Shown here: piece after piece, positions 36,521 to 45,673 of the stretch
Layout of the letters: every line of letters starts with the position of its first letter
Position numbering within the stretch: the stretch's first letter is position 1
From: Helicobacter sp.
GTDB lineage: Bacteria; Campylobacterota; Campylobacteria; Campylobacterales; Helicobacteraceae
Direction of reading: 5' to 3'
DNA length: 64,000 nucleotides
Assembly: GCA_022511145.1 (NCBI GenBank)
Contig: JAFLSC010000004.1
Location: 1 to 64,000, forward strand
Notes under the pieces: model-generated
What the model saw: the letters and a program-made list of their open reading frames with translations, nothing else
Told to the model about the DNA's origin: nothing
The model's database searches: none
Translations under genes and position numbers: made by a program

Positions 36521-37125
36521 GTTACACCTTAACAAAAAGCGAGTTTGTCTGCTCAGCTCAAAATCTCAAAGAATGCCCACCACCGCTATTAAGTGAAGTA
36601 GCATTTTTGGGGAGAAGTAATGTTGGGAAGAGTTCTTTGATTAATCTTTTGTGTAACAAAAAAAATCTTGCCAAAAGCTCATCAACTCCCGGTAAAACGC
36701 AACTTATTAATTATTTTTTAACGGAATGGAAATCCAAAGAATCCCAAGAGATTTTAAAAATCTATTTTGTGGATTTACCCGGATTTGGTTACGCTAAAGT
36801 CTCTAAAGTCAAAAAAGCAATGTGGAATCAGCACCTTGTGGAATTTCTAAGCCTTAGAGATTCGATTTGCTTGTTTATCCATTTAGTCGATAGTCGCCAC
36901 CCTTATTTAGAAACAGATGAAAATTTGGTAAAATTCCTCAAGCAGTTTTTGCGTGGTAATCAAAAAATTTTGAGGATTTTTACCAAATTTGATAAGTTGA
37001 ATATGAGTGAGCAATCTAAGCTTAAAAAAAAATACCCCCAAGCTCTTTTTTCAAGTATCTTAAAAAAGGGTAATCTTGAAGAATTGCGGGAAGCTTTGAT
37101 TTCAAAAACCTTAGGGATTAGTTAA
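36517..37125 (+). CDS. engB: Ribosome biogenesis GTPase EngB (YsxC/YihA)
   Basis: EngB is an essential GTPase acting in late assembly of the large ribosomal subunit. It shows G1 GRSNVGKSSLINLL (near residue 32), the switch SSTPGKTQLINYF, G3 DLPGFGYAKV and G4 TKFDKL. Length is 202 residues. It is embedded in the lpt operon, as in H. pylori, with start and stop codons overlapping lptA and the GNAT gene. Confidence 0.94.
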   Translation: MSYTLTKSEFVCSAQNLKECPPPLLSEVAFLGRSNVGKSSLINLLCNKKNLAKSSSTPGKTQLINYFLTEWKSKESQEILKIYFVDLPGFGYAKVSKVKKAMWNQHLVEFLSLRDSICLFIHLVDSRHPYLETDENLVKFLKQFLRGNQKILRIFTKFDKLNMSEQSKLKKKYPQALFSSILKKGNLEELREALISKTLGIS

Positions 37126-37631
37126 TGATAATTACAAAAGCCAAATTAGAACACATACCCTTAATGCGAGAGATACTCCAGCCTGAAGTCCAAAAAGGTG
37201 TTATTTTGGAACGTTCAGAAGAAGTAATGGCAAATATGATTCGCTCTTATCGCATTGCGTGGCAAAGCACACAAAAGGAGAGCGACAAAGTCAAAGAAAA
37301 TCAAGAAAAATCAGCAAATTCTACATTATTAGGGCTTTGTGCCTTGCATATTCATTCTTTAAGTCTTGGAGAGATAAGGAGCTTGATTGTTGCTCCTGCT
37401 TTTAGACGCAAAGGAGTGGCAACCGCTTTAATTTTAGATTGTTTAAAGGAGGCAAAAGAATTAGGATTAAAGGAAGTGCTTGTTTTAACTTATAACAAAG
37501 CATTATTTGAGGGTTTGGGATTTAATGAAGTCAGCAAAGAAAAAATCCCTAATCAAAAAATTTGGGCAGATTGCATCTTATGCAAACATTTTCCACTATG
37601 CGACGAAATAGCCTTGATAAAAGTAATCTAA
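37125..37631 (+). CDS. GNAT-family N-acetyltransferase, candidate N-acetylglutamate synthase (ArgA-like)
   Basis: This 168-residue protein has the GNAT acetyl-CoA motif A (SLIVAPAFRRKGVATALILD). Its C-terminal part, IWADCILCKHFPLCDEIALI, has the cysteine-containing pattern of short ArgA-type enzymes as I recall them. If so, it makes N-acetylglutamate, the substrate of ArgB encoded at 12015-12869. An insertion rich in charged residues (about 50-65) lies before motif A. It overlaps engB by one base and the MreD-like gene by about 34. The substrate is inferred, and acetylation of another amino acid is possible. Confidence 0.65.
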   Translation: MIITKAKLEHIPLMREILQPEVQKGVILERSEEVMANMIRSYRIAWQSTQKESDKVKENQEKSANSTLLGLCALHIHSLSLGEIRSLIVAPAFRRKGVATALILDCLKEAKELGLKEVLVLTYNKALFEGLGFNEVSKEKIPNQKIWADCILCKHFPLCDEIALIKVI

Positions 37632-38065
37632 GATTTTTCTTCTTAGTTATCGGTTTGGTTGTTTATATTGCTTTGAGTGATATTTATTACTGGCTTCCCC
37701 CTTTGTTTGGGATTATTTATGTCTTTGCTCAAGAATATTATGAAAGGCAGGAGCTAAACGCTTTTTATTTTATCGCACCCTTTATGATTTTCTTTGAAGC
37801 AAGTAAAGGATTGCCTATTTTTAGCACTTTGATGTTTTTTGTGCTTTCTTTTGTTTTTGTTGTGCCTTTTGTGCGAAAATATTTTGGTTTTAGCAAGATT
37901 TTAGTGCCTTTTTTTATTGTTTATGCTTATTTTGGTTATTTTGGATTGATGTGGCTTTTAGGACAAGTTTTTGACTATCCTTTCTTATCTTTTTCTTGGA
38001 GTCTGCTTGTTTATTCAGCTTGTGAAATTATTTTGGTTTGGTTTTTTATGTGGATTTTGCTATGA
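37598..38065 (+). CDS. MreD-like inner-membrane protein upstream of PBP2
   Basis: This hydrophobic protein of about 155 residues has roughly five membrane helices, for example FFFLVIGLVVYIALSDIYYW, STLMFFVLSFVFVVPFV and WSLLVYSACEIILVWFFMW. It lies directly before the PBP2 gene and its TGA overlaps that gene's ATG, the position usual for MreD or a partner of the elongasome. Sequence similarity to MreD is too weak for certainty. Three in-frame ATGs (37562, 37580, 37598) are possible and none has a good ribosome site. I chose the last because the hydrophobic core starts shortly after it. Confidence 0.55.
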   Translation: MRRNSLDKSNLRFFFLVIGLVVYIALSDIYYWLPPLFGIIYVFAQEYYERQELNAFYFIAPFMIFFEASKGLPIFSTLMFFVLSFVFVVPFVRKYFGFSKILVPFFIVYAYFGYFGLMWLLGQVFDYPFLSFSWSLLVYSACEIILVWFFMWILL

Positions 38066-39870
38066 ATCGATTGATATTTCTAGTTATCGGTATGGGTTTG
38101 TTTTGGCTTGTCTTAATGGTAAGATTATTTGATCTCTCAATTCTCTCTCATAAACAATACAAAGAAGCTGCTCTTAATAATTCTTTAAAAGAAGAGGTAA
38201 TTATCCCTGTTAGAGGACAAATTGTTGATAGAAATGGGGAGCCTTTAACCACTAATAAAGTGAGCTTTTCTTTATCCTATCCTCCCCAAATGTCGCTTAA
38301 GGCTAACTTGCCTATTTTAGAAAAAGAATTTGGGGAACTTAGCAAAATTTTCCCGCATTTAAGCAAAGAAGATTTAATAGCCCGTTACAAAAAGGGAGAT
38401 TCCGCTTATAATCACGATTATATCCCTATTATTGAGGAGGTAAATCACGATTTTATCTTACAACACTATCCTAAACTTACCCAAAGTGAATATTTGCGGA
38501 TTGTGCCACAATCAGAACGTTATTATCCTTACAAAACTAGTGCTTCTCACGTCATTGGCTATGTAAGCAAGGCAAATGCTAAGGATATTGAAGAGCAACC
38601 CATTGCAAAATGGACTAAAAATATTGGCAAAGAAGGCTTAGAGCGTCAATATGACACTTATTTACAAGGGGAACTTGGGCATCGTTTTGTTAAAGTTACA
38701 GCCTTTTATAAAGAAGTTGAAAGACTTGCCTTGCAAAATCCTATTGAAGACAGAACATTAACTACGACTCTAGATATTCGCATTCAGCTAACAATGGATA
38801 AAATCTTTGAGGATAAGAATGGGGCAGCAATCATAATGAATGCTAATAATGGCGAGATTTTAGCCGCAGGCAGTTATCCTGAATATGATTTGAATCACTT
38901 TATTGGCGGAATTTCTCATAAGAATTGGGCAAACTTAAGAGAAAATCCTTACAAACCATTAATTAATAAATTTATTAATGGTTTGTATCCGCCCGGTTCG
39001 GTTATTAAAATGGGAATGGGATTGGCTTTTTTAGAACACGTTGGCATTAATGAAAACACCACGATTAAAACACCTCCTTTTGTTGAATTTGGAGGAAGAA
39101 AATTCCGCGATTGGAAAGAAGAGGGACACGGGGAATCAAATTTGTATAAGGCTTTAAAACGAAGCGTTGATGTGTATTTTTATCTGCTCTCTCAAAGAAC
39201 AAATTTTGAAAATATCGCCCAAACACTTAAACAGATGGGATTGGGGGAAAAAACGGGTGTGGATTTACCGCGAGAATTTACAGGGATTGTCCCTAGCCCT
39301 TCTTTTAAAAAGAAACGTTATAAAGAAAATTGGTACACCGGTGATACGCTTGTAAGCTCTATCGGACAAGGAATGTTTTTAACAACACCTCTTCAGATTG
39401 CTAATTACACGGCTTTGATTGCATCAGGGAAGCTCCCCATACCACATTTTGCAAAAAAGATTGGCGATGAGGAGGTTATTAAAGAAAGTCGCGATGTTTT
39501 GAGTACTTTTCAGCAAAGCAAACTACCGGTTTTGCGTGAGGGAATGCGTCAAGTTTGTAGCGAACCCGGTGGAACGGCTGCTTATTCTACTATCAAATCA
39601 AGAGCTTATTTGGCTTGTAAAACAGGAACGGCACAGGTGGTGGGAATCTCTCAAGAGGATAAAAAACGAATCAGGGAAGCGGATATGGACTATTTTCATC
39701 GCTCTCAAGCGTGGATTACAGGATTCTTACCTGCAGATGACCCACAATATGTTATTACCGTGATGGTTGAACACGGAGGCAGTGGTTCAGGTGCGGGTGG
39801 TCCTATATTAGCAGAACTATCAAATGTTTTGGTGGATTTGGGTTATGTCCCTTCTAAAGTGAAAAAATAA
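38062..39870 (+). CDS. mrdA: Penicillin-binding protein 2 (elongation transpeptidase)
   Basis: PBP2 cross-links peptidoglycan during cell elongation. It has a single N-terminal membrane anchor (LIFLVIGMGLFWLVLMVRLF), a dimerisation domain with IPVRGQIVDRNGEPLTTNK, and a transpeptidase domain. The transpeptidase motifs are SxxK as PPGSVIKMG (near residue 315), SVD as SVDVYFYLLS, and KTG as ACKTGTAQVVG (near 522). I use ATG 38062, which overlaps the upstream TGA; an in-frame TTG further upstream lies inside the previous gene. Length 602. Synteny agrees with H. pylori HP1565. Confidence 0.95.
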   Translation: MNRLIFLVIGMGLFWLVLMVRLFDLSILSHKQYKEAALNNSLKEEVIIPVRGQIVDRNGEPLTTNKVSFSLSYPPQMSLKANLPILEKEFGELSKIFPHLSKEDLIARYKKGDSAYNHDYIPIIEEVNHDFILQHYPKLTQSEYLRIVPQSERYYPYKTSASHVIGYVSKANAKDIEEQPIAKWTKNIGKEGLERQYDTYLQGELGHRFVKVTAFYKEVERLALQNPIEDRTLTTTLDIRIQLTMDKIFEDKNGAAIIMNANNGEILAAGSYPEYDLNHFIGGISHKNWANLRENPYKPLINKFINGLYPPGSVIKMGMGLAFLEHVGINENTTIKTPPFVEFGGRKFRDWKEEGHGESNLYKALKRSVDVYFYLLSQRTNFENIAQTLKQMGLGEKTGVDLPREFTGIVPSPSFKKKRYKENWYTGDTLVSSIGQGMFLTTPLQIANYTALIASGKLPIPHFAKKIGDEEVIKESRDVLSTFQQSKLPVLREGMRQVCSEPGGTAAYSTIKSRAYLACKTGTAQVVGISQEDKKRIREADMDYFHRSQAWITGFLPADDPQYVITVMVEHGGSGSGAGGPILAELSNVLVDLGYVPSKVKK

Positions 39871-39880
39871 AGGAAAGATA

Positions 39881-41113
39881 ATGCAAGATTTTCCCGCATT
39901 CTTAAAGGGTAAAAAAATTATTTTAGGCGTGAGTGGGAGTGTGGCAATCTACAAATCTTTAGAGATTTTGCGTTGTTTGCAAAAGCTTGGAGCAGAAGTC
40001 CGTGTTATAATGAGTCAAAAAGCTAAGGATTTCATTTCCCCTTTATTATTTGAATCCCTAAGCCATTACCAAGTTTTAGAGGATTGCAATCAAAGTTGGG
40101 GACAAAACCCGATTAATCATATTGAGATTGCAAAGTGGGGTGAGCTTTTTTTGATTGCCCCTGCAAGTGCAAATACCCTTAATAAAATTGCTTATGGTAT
40201 CGCTGATAATATGCTTTTAGAAGCATTTTTAGCATTTGACAAAAAAAAGCTCATCGCCCCTTCAGCAAATACCCAAATGCTTAAAAACAAAGCAACCCAA
40301 AGGGCATTAAAGATTTTAGAAAATGATGGGGTGGGGATTATCCCTACTCAAAGTAAAGAGTTGGCTTGTAAAAGTGTGGGCGAGGGAGCATTAGCAGAAC
40401 CTTTAGAGATTGTTTATTGGGTTTTAAGGGCTGTTTTGAGTAAGCCTTTTTGGCTTAATAAAGAGGTTTTAATCAGTGGTGGAGGGAGTCGTGAGAGAAT
40501 CGATGCGGTGCGGTATTTGAGCAATTTCTCAAGTGGCAAAATGGCACAATCTCTCGCGTTAGTGGCTTATTTTTTGGGGGCAAAAGTTTGTTATGTTGGC
40601 TCTAAATTTCCTTATCATTTACCGCTTGGGATTGAAGTTATCAAAACAGAGACTTCAGAGAGTTTTTTAAAAGCCATTCAAAAGTGGCAAAAACATAAAA
40701 AAACCAAAAAAGAGGATTCTTTTCTTTTGATGTGTGCGGCAATTAGTGATTATATTTATCCTAAGCCTCACGCGACTAAAACCAAAAAAGAAGCAATTGG
40801 AGCGGTGTGGGATTTGAAATTGGTGCAAAATAAAGATATTCTAGCGAGTCTTGATAAGAGTAAGCAAAGAACGATTGGGTTTAAATTAGAAAACACTTCA
40901 GAGGAGGTTAAGGCATTAAAAAATGCCCAAAAAGCTTTAAAAGAAAAGGGTTTAGAGGGGATTTGTCTTAATTGCATAAGCCCTTCGCACAATCCGCTTA
41001 CTTCCTCACATAATCAAATTCTATGGGTTGGAGCTTTGGGGGAGAAAGATTTGGGTTTTGGGGATAAATTTACCCAAAGTTTTAAAATTTTTAGTGAGCT
41101 AGAAACCTTATGA
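39881..41113 (+). CDS. coaBC: Bifunctional phosphopantothenoylcysteine decarboxylase / phosphopantothenate-cysteine ligase
   Basis: CoaBC performs two steps of coenzyme A synthesis: joining cysteine to phosphopantothenate and decarboxylating the product. The N-terminal FMN flavoprotein half starts KIILGVSGSVAIYKSLEILR and contains LIAPASANTLNKIAYGIADN. The C-terminal ligase half from about residue 190 has LISGGGSRERIDAVRYLSNF and SSGKMAQSLALVA. Length 410 is normal. An AAGGAAAG site precedes the ATG. Its stop overlaps the next gene (ATGA). Confidence 0.93.
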   Translation: MQDFPAFLKGKKIILGVSGSVAIYKSLEILRCLQKLGAEVRVIMSQKAKDFISPLLFESLSHYQVLEDCNQSWGQNPINHIEIAKWGELFLIAPASANTLNKIAYGIADNMLLEAFLAFDKKKLIAPSANTQMLKNKATQRALKILENDGVGIIPTQSKELACKSVGEGALAEPLEIVYWVLRAVLSKPFWLNKEVLISGGGSRERIDAVRYLSNFSSGKMAQSLALVAYFLGAKVCYVGSKFPYHLPLGIEVIKTETSESFLKAIQKWQKHKKTKKEDSFLLMCAAISDYIYPKPHATKTKKEAIGAVWDLKLVQNKDILASLDKSKQRTIGFKLENTSEEVKALKNAQKALKEKGLEGICLNCISPSHNPLTSSHNQILWVGALGEKDLGFGDKFTQSFKIFSELETL

Positions 41114-41868
41114 TTAAGCAACTCACACAAGCTTTGCAGGTGTATAATCAAGTGAATAATGCTGCAAAAACAACGACTTTTAATGCCGCTTTGCCTGTGC
41201 AACTTGAGGTCAAAGAAAAATTGCAAGGAATCCGCTATATGCTTAAAGTCGGAAATGTAATGCTTGAGACAAAGAGTATGAGGGAACTTGAGATTGGCGG
41301 GAAATATTGGGCTCAAATGAGCAAAGATAGAAATGGCACAATGATGCTCTCTAATCTTATCAAACAGCCACGATTGCTAGAATCTCAAGATTTGCCTTTG
41401 CGGCTTAATATGGAGAATCTTGCTAAATTCCTAGAGGGAGAAAAGCCTTTTGATACAATGAAAGGGTTTTTAATGGAACGTTTAATGAGTGCGGAATCTA
41501 AATGGGAATTTGCTTTTTTAAGTCATATGCTAATGTCGCTTAAACAAAAGGTTCTAACGCTACCTATTACTTATGATGAAGAGGGAAAAAATGGCTTAAT
41601 GCAGCTAAGAAAAAAGAAAATTGATGAACAAGATTCTTTGGAATTTTATTCTGTTTTTGCAAATTTGGGGGCAGTTTGGGGCGTGTTGAGGAATTTTGAA
41701 GAGGGTGTGAGGCTAGATATTTCAGTGATGTATGAGAGTATTGCAAAGATTTTAAATAACAATCTTAGTGAATTGAAATTTATTAATGAGACTTATATTA
41801 ACGTGGATAAGGATATTACCCCTTTGTATGATTTTTTAGAAGACCATTTGCTAAATTTAGAGGGATAA
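41110..41868 (+). CDS. Conserved hypothetical protein between coaBC and uppS
   Basis: This 252-residue soluble protein has no signal peptide or membrane helix. It appears mostly helical in its second half, with a beta-rich segment at residues 30-75 (LEVKEKLQGIRYMLKVGNVM). Its start overlaps the coaBC stop by 4 bases and its stop directly abuts the uppS start, so it is translated in the same unit. An uncharacterised gene at this position is also known from Campylobacter (near Cj0823, from memory). I do not recognise a catalytic motif and offer no function. Confidence 0.65.
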   Translation: MIKQLTQALQVYNQVNNAAKTTTFNAALPVQLEVKEKLQGIRYMLKVGNVMLETKSMRELEIGGKYWAQMSKDRNGTMMLSNLIKQPRLLESQDLPLRLNMENLAKFLEGEKPFDTMKGFLMERLMSAESKWEFAFLSHMLMSLKQKVLTLPITYDEEGKNGLMQLRKKKIDEQDSLEFYSVFANLGAVWGVLRNFEEGVRLDISVMYESIAKILNNNLSELKFINETYINVDKDITPLYDFLEDHLLNLEG

Positions 41869-42540
41869 ATGGAAGTTAGGCATTTAGCAATTATTATGGA
41901 CGGCAATGGACGATGGGCAAAGAGCAGAGGAAAAAAGAGGTATTTTGGGCATAATGAAGGGGCAAAAAAGATTCGAGAAATCACGGAATTTTGTATGCAA
42001 ATAGGGATTAAATTTTTGACACTTTATGCCTTTTCAACAGAAAATTGGAGACGCCCTAAAGAAGAAGTGGATTTTTTAATGAATCTTTTAGAGAAATTTT
42101 TAAAACGGGAGCGTAAAACTTATTTGCAATCCCAAATCGCTTTTAAGACAATTGGAGATATTTCAATCTTACCGATAAAAATTCAACAACAAATTGCCAC
42201 TTTAGAGGAGCAAACCAAGCATTTTGGGGGTTTAATGCAAATTCTAGCCCTTAATTATGGCTCTAAAGATGAGTTAAGACGAGCTTTTTTGAAGCTTAAG
42301 GAGCGTCCAAATATAACAGAGGAGGACATAGAACAATGTCTTGATACCGCAGGGATTCCTGAAGTAGATATGCTTATTAGGACAGGGGGTGAGCAGAGGC
42401 TCTCTAACTTTTTGTTATGGCAGAGTGCGTATGCGGAATTGTTTTTTACAAAGACTTTGTGGCCAGACTTTAGTTGTGATGAGCTAAAAGCAATGCTTGA
42501 GGAGTTTTCCCTAAGACAAAGGCGATTTGGGGGTGTTTGA
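41869..42540 (+). CDS. uppS: Isoprenyl transferase (undecaprenyl diphosphate synthase)
   Basis: UppS makes the C55 lipid carrier for peptidoglycan and lipopolysaccharide precursors. The family signature LAIIMDGNGRWAKSRGKKR is at the N-terminus, with the catalytic Asp in MDGNGRW. TLYAFSTENWRRPKEEVDFL follows, and MLIRTGGEQRLSNFLLWQSA near the C-terminus is diagnostic. Length 223 is slightly short but complete. It is the last gene of the long rightward envelope operon. Confidence 0.95.
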   Translation: MEVRHLAIIMDGNGRWAKSRGKKRYFGHNEGAKKIREITEFCMQIGIKFLTLYAFSTENWRRPKEEVDFLMNLLEKFLKRERKTYLQSQIAFKTIGDISILPIKIQQQIATLEEQTKHFGGLMQILALNYGSKDELRRAFLKLKERPNITEEDIEQCLDTAGIPEVDMLIRTGGEQRLSNFLLWQSAYAELFFTKTLWPDFSCDELKAMLEEFSLRQRRFGGV

Positions 42541-42542
42541 AA

Positions 42543-43892
42543 CTAAAAATTATAAGCAATCGTAATAATCGTTAAAATTCCCGTAAAAAACACAAACAAA
42601 TCCAAAGCTTTATTTTGGAATTTTTTGAGTTTTGAAACCGAGTAAATCGCAATAATAGGCATTAAAAATAAAATCGCTGCGATGATTGGACCTCCTAAAT
42701 TTTCAATAAAACCTAAAATGCTAGGATTATAATAGCCCACCAAAAGCATAACCCCATACATTATAACACCACAAATAAGTTTGATACGCTTTAAATTTGG
42801 ATTTTCAATCCCGCTAAGTTTGCAACATTTTCTTACTATGCCATAAGCACCCTCTCTTGCTCCAAAATAATGCCCAAAGAATGAAGTTGTAATGGCTAAA
42901 AATGCAACCAAAGGAGCACCAAAGGCAATAAGAGGATTATCAAGTTTATTTGCAAAATAAGAAAGCACAGGGATATTTTGAGCCCTTGCATCAGCAAATT
43001 CCAAAGGCTCTAGGGCAAGCGTGCAAGAGATAACAAAAAACATTACAAAAAAGAGCAAAATCACAGAGGTTCTAAAAAGAATTTGCCTAGATTTTGTAAA
43101 ATCCTCTCCGTATTCTCTTTTTACACTCAAAGAAAAGGTTGAAATCGCCGGAGAGTGATTGAAAGAAAAGACTAGCACAGGCAAGGTTAGCCAAACAATG
43201 ATGATAAATTCCTTAAAATCAGGAAAAGTTGAAAAACTCTCAAAATCCCAATGAGGAATAAGATAAAGTGAAAAGATAAATAAAACCGCACACAAAGGAT
43301 AAACAAGCATTTCACATATTTTGGTGATGAGTTCTTCACTAAAAAGCATAACCAACATAAAAGCACTCACCAAAATAAACACGAGCAAAGCTCTGTAAAA
43401 AGGTAGCAAAGTCGCTACACTTCTTCCTTGTTCATTAACACTCACATTGTAAATACTCTTAATAAACAAAGCTAAGGAATTTTGTGAATCTAAAAGCGAT
43501 AAGAATTGATTATAAATAAAACTTTCAAAAGTATTGCTAATGCCAACACAATAAGCTAAGCATATAGGAAAAATCGCAAAAAAATACAAAATGGAAATAA
43601 AAACACTAATTTTTCTACCAAAATACTCTTCAGCCGCATAGGTTATGTCTTTATCGTCCCCATTTGCTTGATAAACAAAAAGACTCAAAGCCTTGTGAGA
43701 GAGATACACCATAGGAAAAATGATAAAACTCATTACCACAACAGGCAAAAAGCCACCCACACCAGCTTTAATCGGTAAAAAGAGGATGCCTGCTCCTACT
43801 GCTGTGCCAAAAAGTGAAAGCGTCCAACGCGTATCAAAGGAAGTCCATTTTGATTTTGTTTTCATTTTTAAACTCTTTTTATTAATATCCAT
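42543..43892 (-). CDS. HAAAP-family amino-acid transporter (serine/threonine type)
   Basis: This is an inner-membrane proton- or sodium-coupled amino-acid importer with about eleven hydrophobic helices. SLFGTAVGAGILFLPIKAG is the family's first-helix signature, and FGHYFGAREGAYGIVRK lies in a conserved later loop. It resembles SdaC and related serine/threonine carriers. The ATG at 43892 has AAGGG closely upstream. In-frame ATGs at 43928 and 43862 are alternatives, so the N-terminus is uncertain. It converges on uppS with a 2-base gap. Specificity is inferred from family only. Confidence 0.82.
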   Translation of the reverse strand: MDINKKSLKMKTKSKWTSFDTRWTLSLFGTAVGAGILFLPIKAGVGGFLPVVVMSFIIFPMVYLSHKALSLFVYQANGDDKDITYAAEEYFGRKISVFISILYFFAIFPICLAYCVGISNTFESFIYNQFLSLLDSQNSLALFIKSIYNVSVNEQGRSVATLLPFYRALLVFILVSAFMLVMLFSEELITKICEMLVYPLCAVLFIFSLYLIPHWDFESFSTFPDFKEFIIIVWLTLPVLVFSFNHSPAISTFSLSVKREYGEDFTKSRQILFRTSVILLFFVMFFVISCTLALEPLEFADARAQNIPVLSYFANKLDNPLIAFGAPLVAFLAITTSFFGHYFGAREGAYGIVRKCCKLSGIENPNLKRIKLICGVIMYGVMLLVGYYNPSILGFIENLGGPIIAAILFLMPIIAIYSVSKLKKFQNKALDLFVFFTGILTIITIAYNF

Positions 43893-44032
43893 AACCCTTA
43901 ATGAATTAGGAAAACTCAAATTAGCCAAGCTAATGAAAGCTAAGGATTAGATTAGCAAACTAGACAAGACTAAGTAAAGATTCTAGCAGATTTTAGCTCA
44001 AGAGTTGCTAAATTTATCTTTTAAAGCAAAAG

Positions 44033-44056
44033 ATTGCTTTGGCTTTACCTCGCAAT
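44033..44056. repeat. Dispersed palindromic repeat, short type
   Basis: ATTGC-TTTGGCTTTACCTC-GCAAT, upstream of the transporter gene. It is nearly identical to the two copies near 30911 and 31165. Confidence 0.65.
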
Positions 44057-44110
44057 GAAGAGGAAAAGAAGCTCACAACAAGGGGAGAGCTTGTTACGCT
44101 CTTTTATAAG

Positions 44111-44246
44111 TTAGTTTGATTGTCCCTCTAGCGGGTCATCACCAAAACGATTAGCTCCTCGTGTGCCTTCAAGCATAAAAAGCACTAAAAAAACCAACCC
44201 AGAAATGCCAAAAATTAAACCACTTAAGGCAATTATTATAAATTTT
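44111..44246 (-). pseudogene. C-terminal remnant of a DUF805 membrane protein
   Basis: The minus strand encodes a 44-codon tail, LIFGISGLVFLVLFMLEGTR followed by GANRFGDDPLEGQSN and a stop. The last-helix and (G)xNRFGxDP pattern is the characteristic end of DUF805 inner-membrane proteins. An in-frame TAA lies immediately upstream and there is no start codon, so the front of the gene is missing. The rest of the 721-base gap (43893-44613) is very AT-rich and I see no other gene in it. Confidence 0.6.
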
Positions 44247-44564
44247 TATATCGTTAAGATTAACCGCAAAATTATAAGGATTTATTACAAAATGTAAAGT
44301 CATTTTAAGCCTTTTAAGTAAATTAAAAAAGGCATTATATTGCCCCATCTTAAAGCTAAATTTTTTATTTTATTTTTCTTAATAAATAATTTTTAAGCCC
44401 ACTTTTTGTAAAATTTAATTTTATTTTAGGGGAGAAGCGAGGCTCGCTTTGACAAAAAGTGTCCCATAAAGTTAAGAATTAAATTGCACTAGATTTATAT
44501 AATTTAGAGCAAATTTAAAAGCACTCAAACACTCACGCTCAAAAGCCTATAAGCCTTTCTTTAC

Positions 44565-44583
44565 ATAGCTTCATCAAAGCTAT
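44565..44583 (+). promoter_or_regulatory. Leader hairpin upstream of yedE
   Basis: A perfect 7-base stem, ATAGCTT-CATCA-AAGCTAT, ends 30 bases before the yedE ATG. It has no U-run, so it is more likely a leader structure than a terminator. A second short palindrome, AAGCGAG-G-CTCGCTT, lies at 44435-44449. Function is unknown. Confidence 0.35.
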
Positions 44584-44613
44584 CCTAAATCAAATACCTT
44601 AAAAGGATTTTTA

Positions 44614-45672
44614 ATGAGAATTGCAGTTTTACCTGTTCTAGCAGGAGTGGTTTTTGGTATCATAGCACCTTTGCTTGTGTATTTTGGTAACCCCGGAAAT
44701 ATGGGTGTTTGTGCAGCGTGTTTTACGCGTGATATTGCAGGAGCGTTAAATCTTCATCAAGCGGCTATCGTTCAATACATACGCCCAGAAATTATCGGGC
44801 TTGTTTTAGGAGCATTGATTGCTTCTTTTTTGTTTCGTGAATTTAATCCTCGCGTAGGCTCTGCACCGATTGTTCGCTTCTTTCTTGGTGTGTTTGCAAT
44901 GATTGGAGCTTTAGTCTTTTTAGGTTGCCCTTGGAGAATGTGGCTAAGACTTAGTGCAGGGGATTGGAGTGCGATTGCAGGAATTTTTGGCTTGGTTGTG
45001 GGAATTTTGATTGGAATCTTTTTCCTCAAACGCGGTTTTTCTCTTGGTAGAAATCGTCCTGCAAGTAAGATTGTAGGCTTAGTTTTCCCATTGTTTGCCT
45101 TAGGTTTGCTTGGACTTTTATTTTGGGGATTAAATGATGCGAGTTCAGCCATTAAATTTTCAGAAAAAGGACCCGGCTCAATGCACGCTCCTTTGATTAT
45201 CTCTTTAATTGCAGGCTTAATTTTGGGCGGACTTTTTCAAAAAAGCCGTTTTTGTATGATTGCTGCGGTTAGAGATATGGTTTTATTAAGAGATTCTCAT
45301 ATCCTACAAGGCGTTATAGCCCTTGTTGTTACAGCTTTTATCGTAAATTTTGCTTTAGGTTTTTTCAATCCTTCTTTTACAGGACAGCCTATCGCTCATA
45401 ATGATACTTTATGGAATTTTTTAGGAATGCTTCTTAGTGGTTTTGCCTTTACCCTTGCAGGAGGTTGTCCGGGCAGACAAATCATCTTAAGTGGGGAAGG
45501 CGATGGCGATGCGGCAGTTTTTGTGTTTGGCTTACTCATAGGAGCAGCTTTTGCTCATAATTTTGCTTTGGCAAGCTCTCCCGCAGGAATTGGGGCAAAT
45601 GCACCTTGGGCAGTATTTATAGGAATTATATTTTGTGCTATTGTGGGAATTTTTGCAAGAGAAAGGAGATAA
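44614..45672 (+). CDS. yedE: YedE-type selenium/sulfur transporter (YeeE/YedE family)
   Basis: This is a 352-residue inner-membrane protein with about ten hydrophobic helices and an internal duplication. Each half contains a cysteine-bearing segment: GCPWRMWLRLSAGDW and AGGCPGRQIILSGEGDG, plus FQKSRFCMIAAVRDM, typical of YeeE/YedE channels for reduced sulfur or selenium species. Length and motifs match the selenium-metabolism YedE subgroup. The following genes, a TusA-like protein, a cysteine desulfurase-like protein and DUF3343, are the usual companions of that subgroup. An AAAAGGA site precedes the ATG. The transported species is inferred. Confidence 0.85.
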   Translation: MRIAVLPVLAGVVFGIIAPLLVYFGNPGNMGVCAACFTRDIAGALNLHQAAIVQYIRPEIIGLVLGALIASFLFREFNPRVGSAPIVRFFLGVFAMIGALVFLGCPWRMWLRLSAGDWSAIAGIFGLVVGILIGIFFLKRGFSLGRNRPASKIVGLVFPLFALGLLGLLFWGLNDASSAIKFSEKGPGSMHAPLIISLIAGLILGGLFQKSRFCMIAAVRDMVLLRDSHILQGVIALVVTAFIVNFALGFFNPSFTGQPIAHNDTLWNFLGMLLSGFAFTLAGGCPGRQIILSGEGDGDAAVFVFGLLIGAAFAHNFALASSPAGIGANAPWAVFIGIIFCAIVGIFARERR

Positions 45673-45673
45673 A

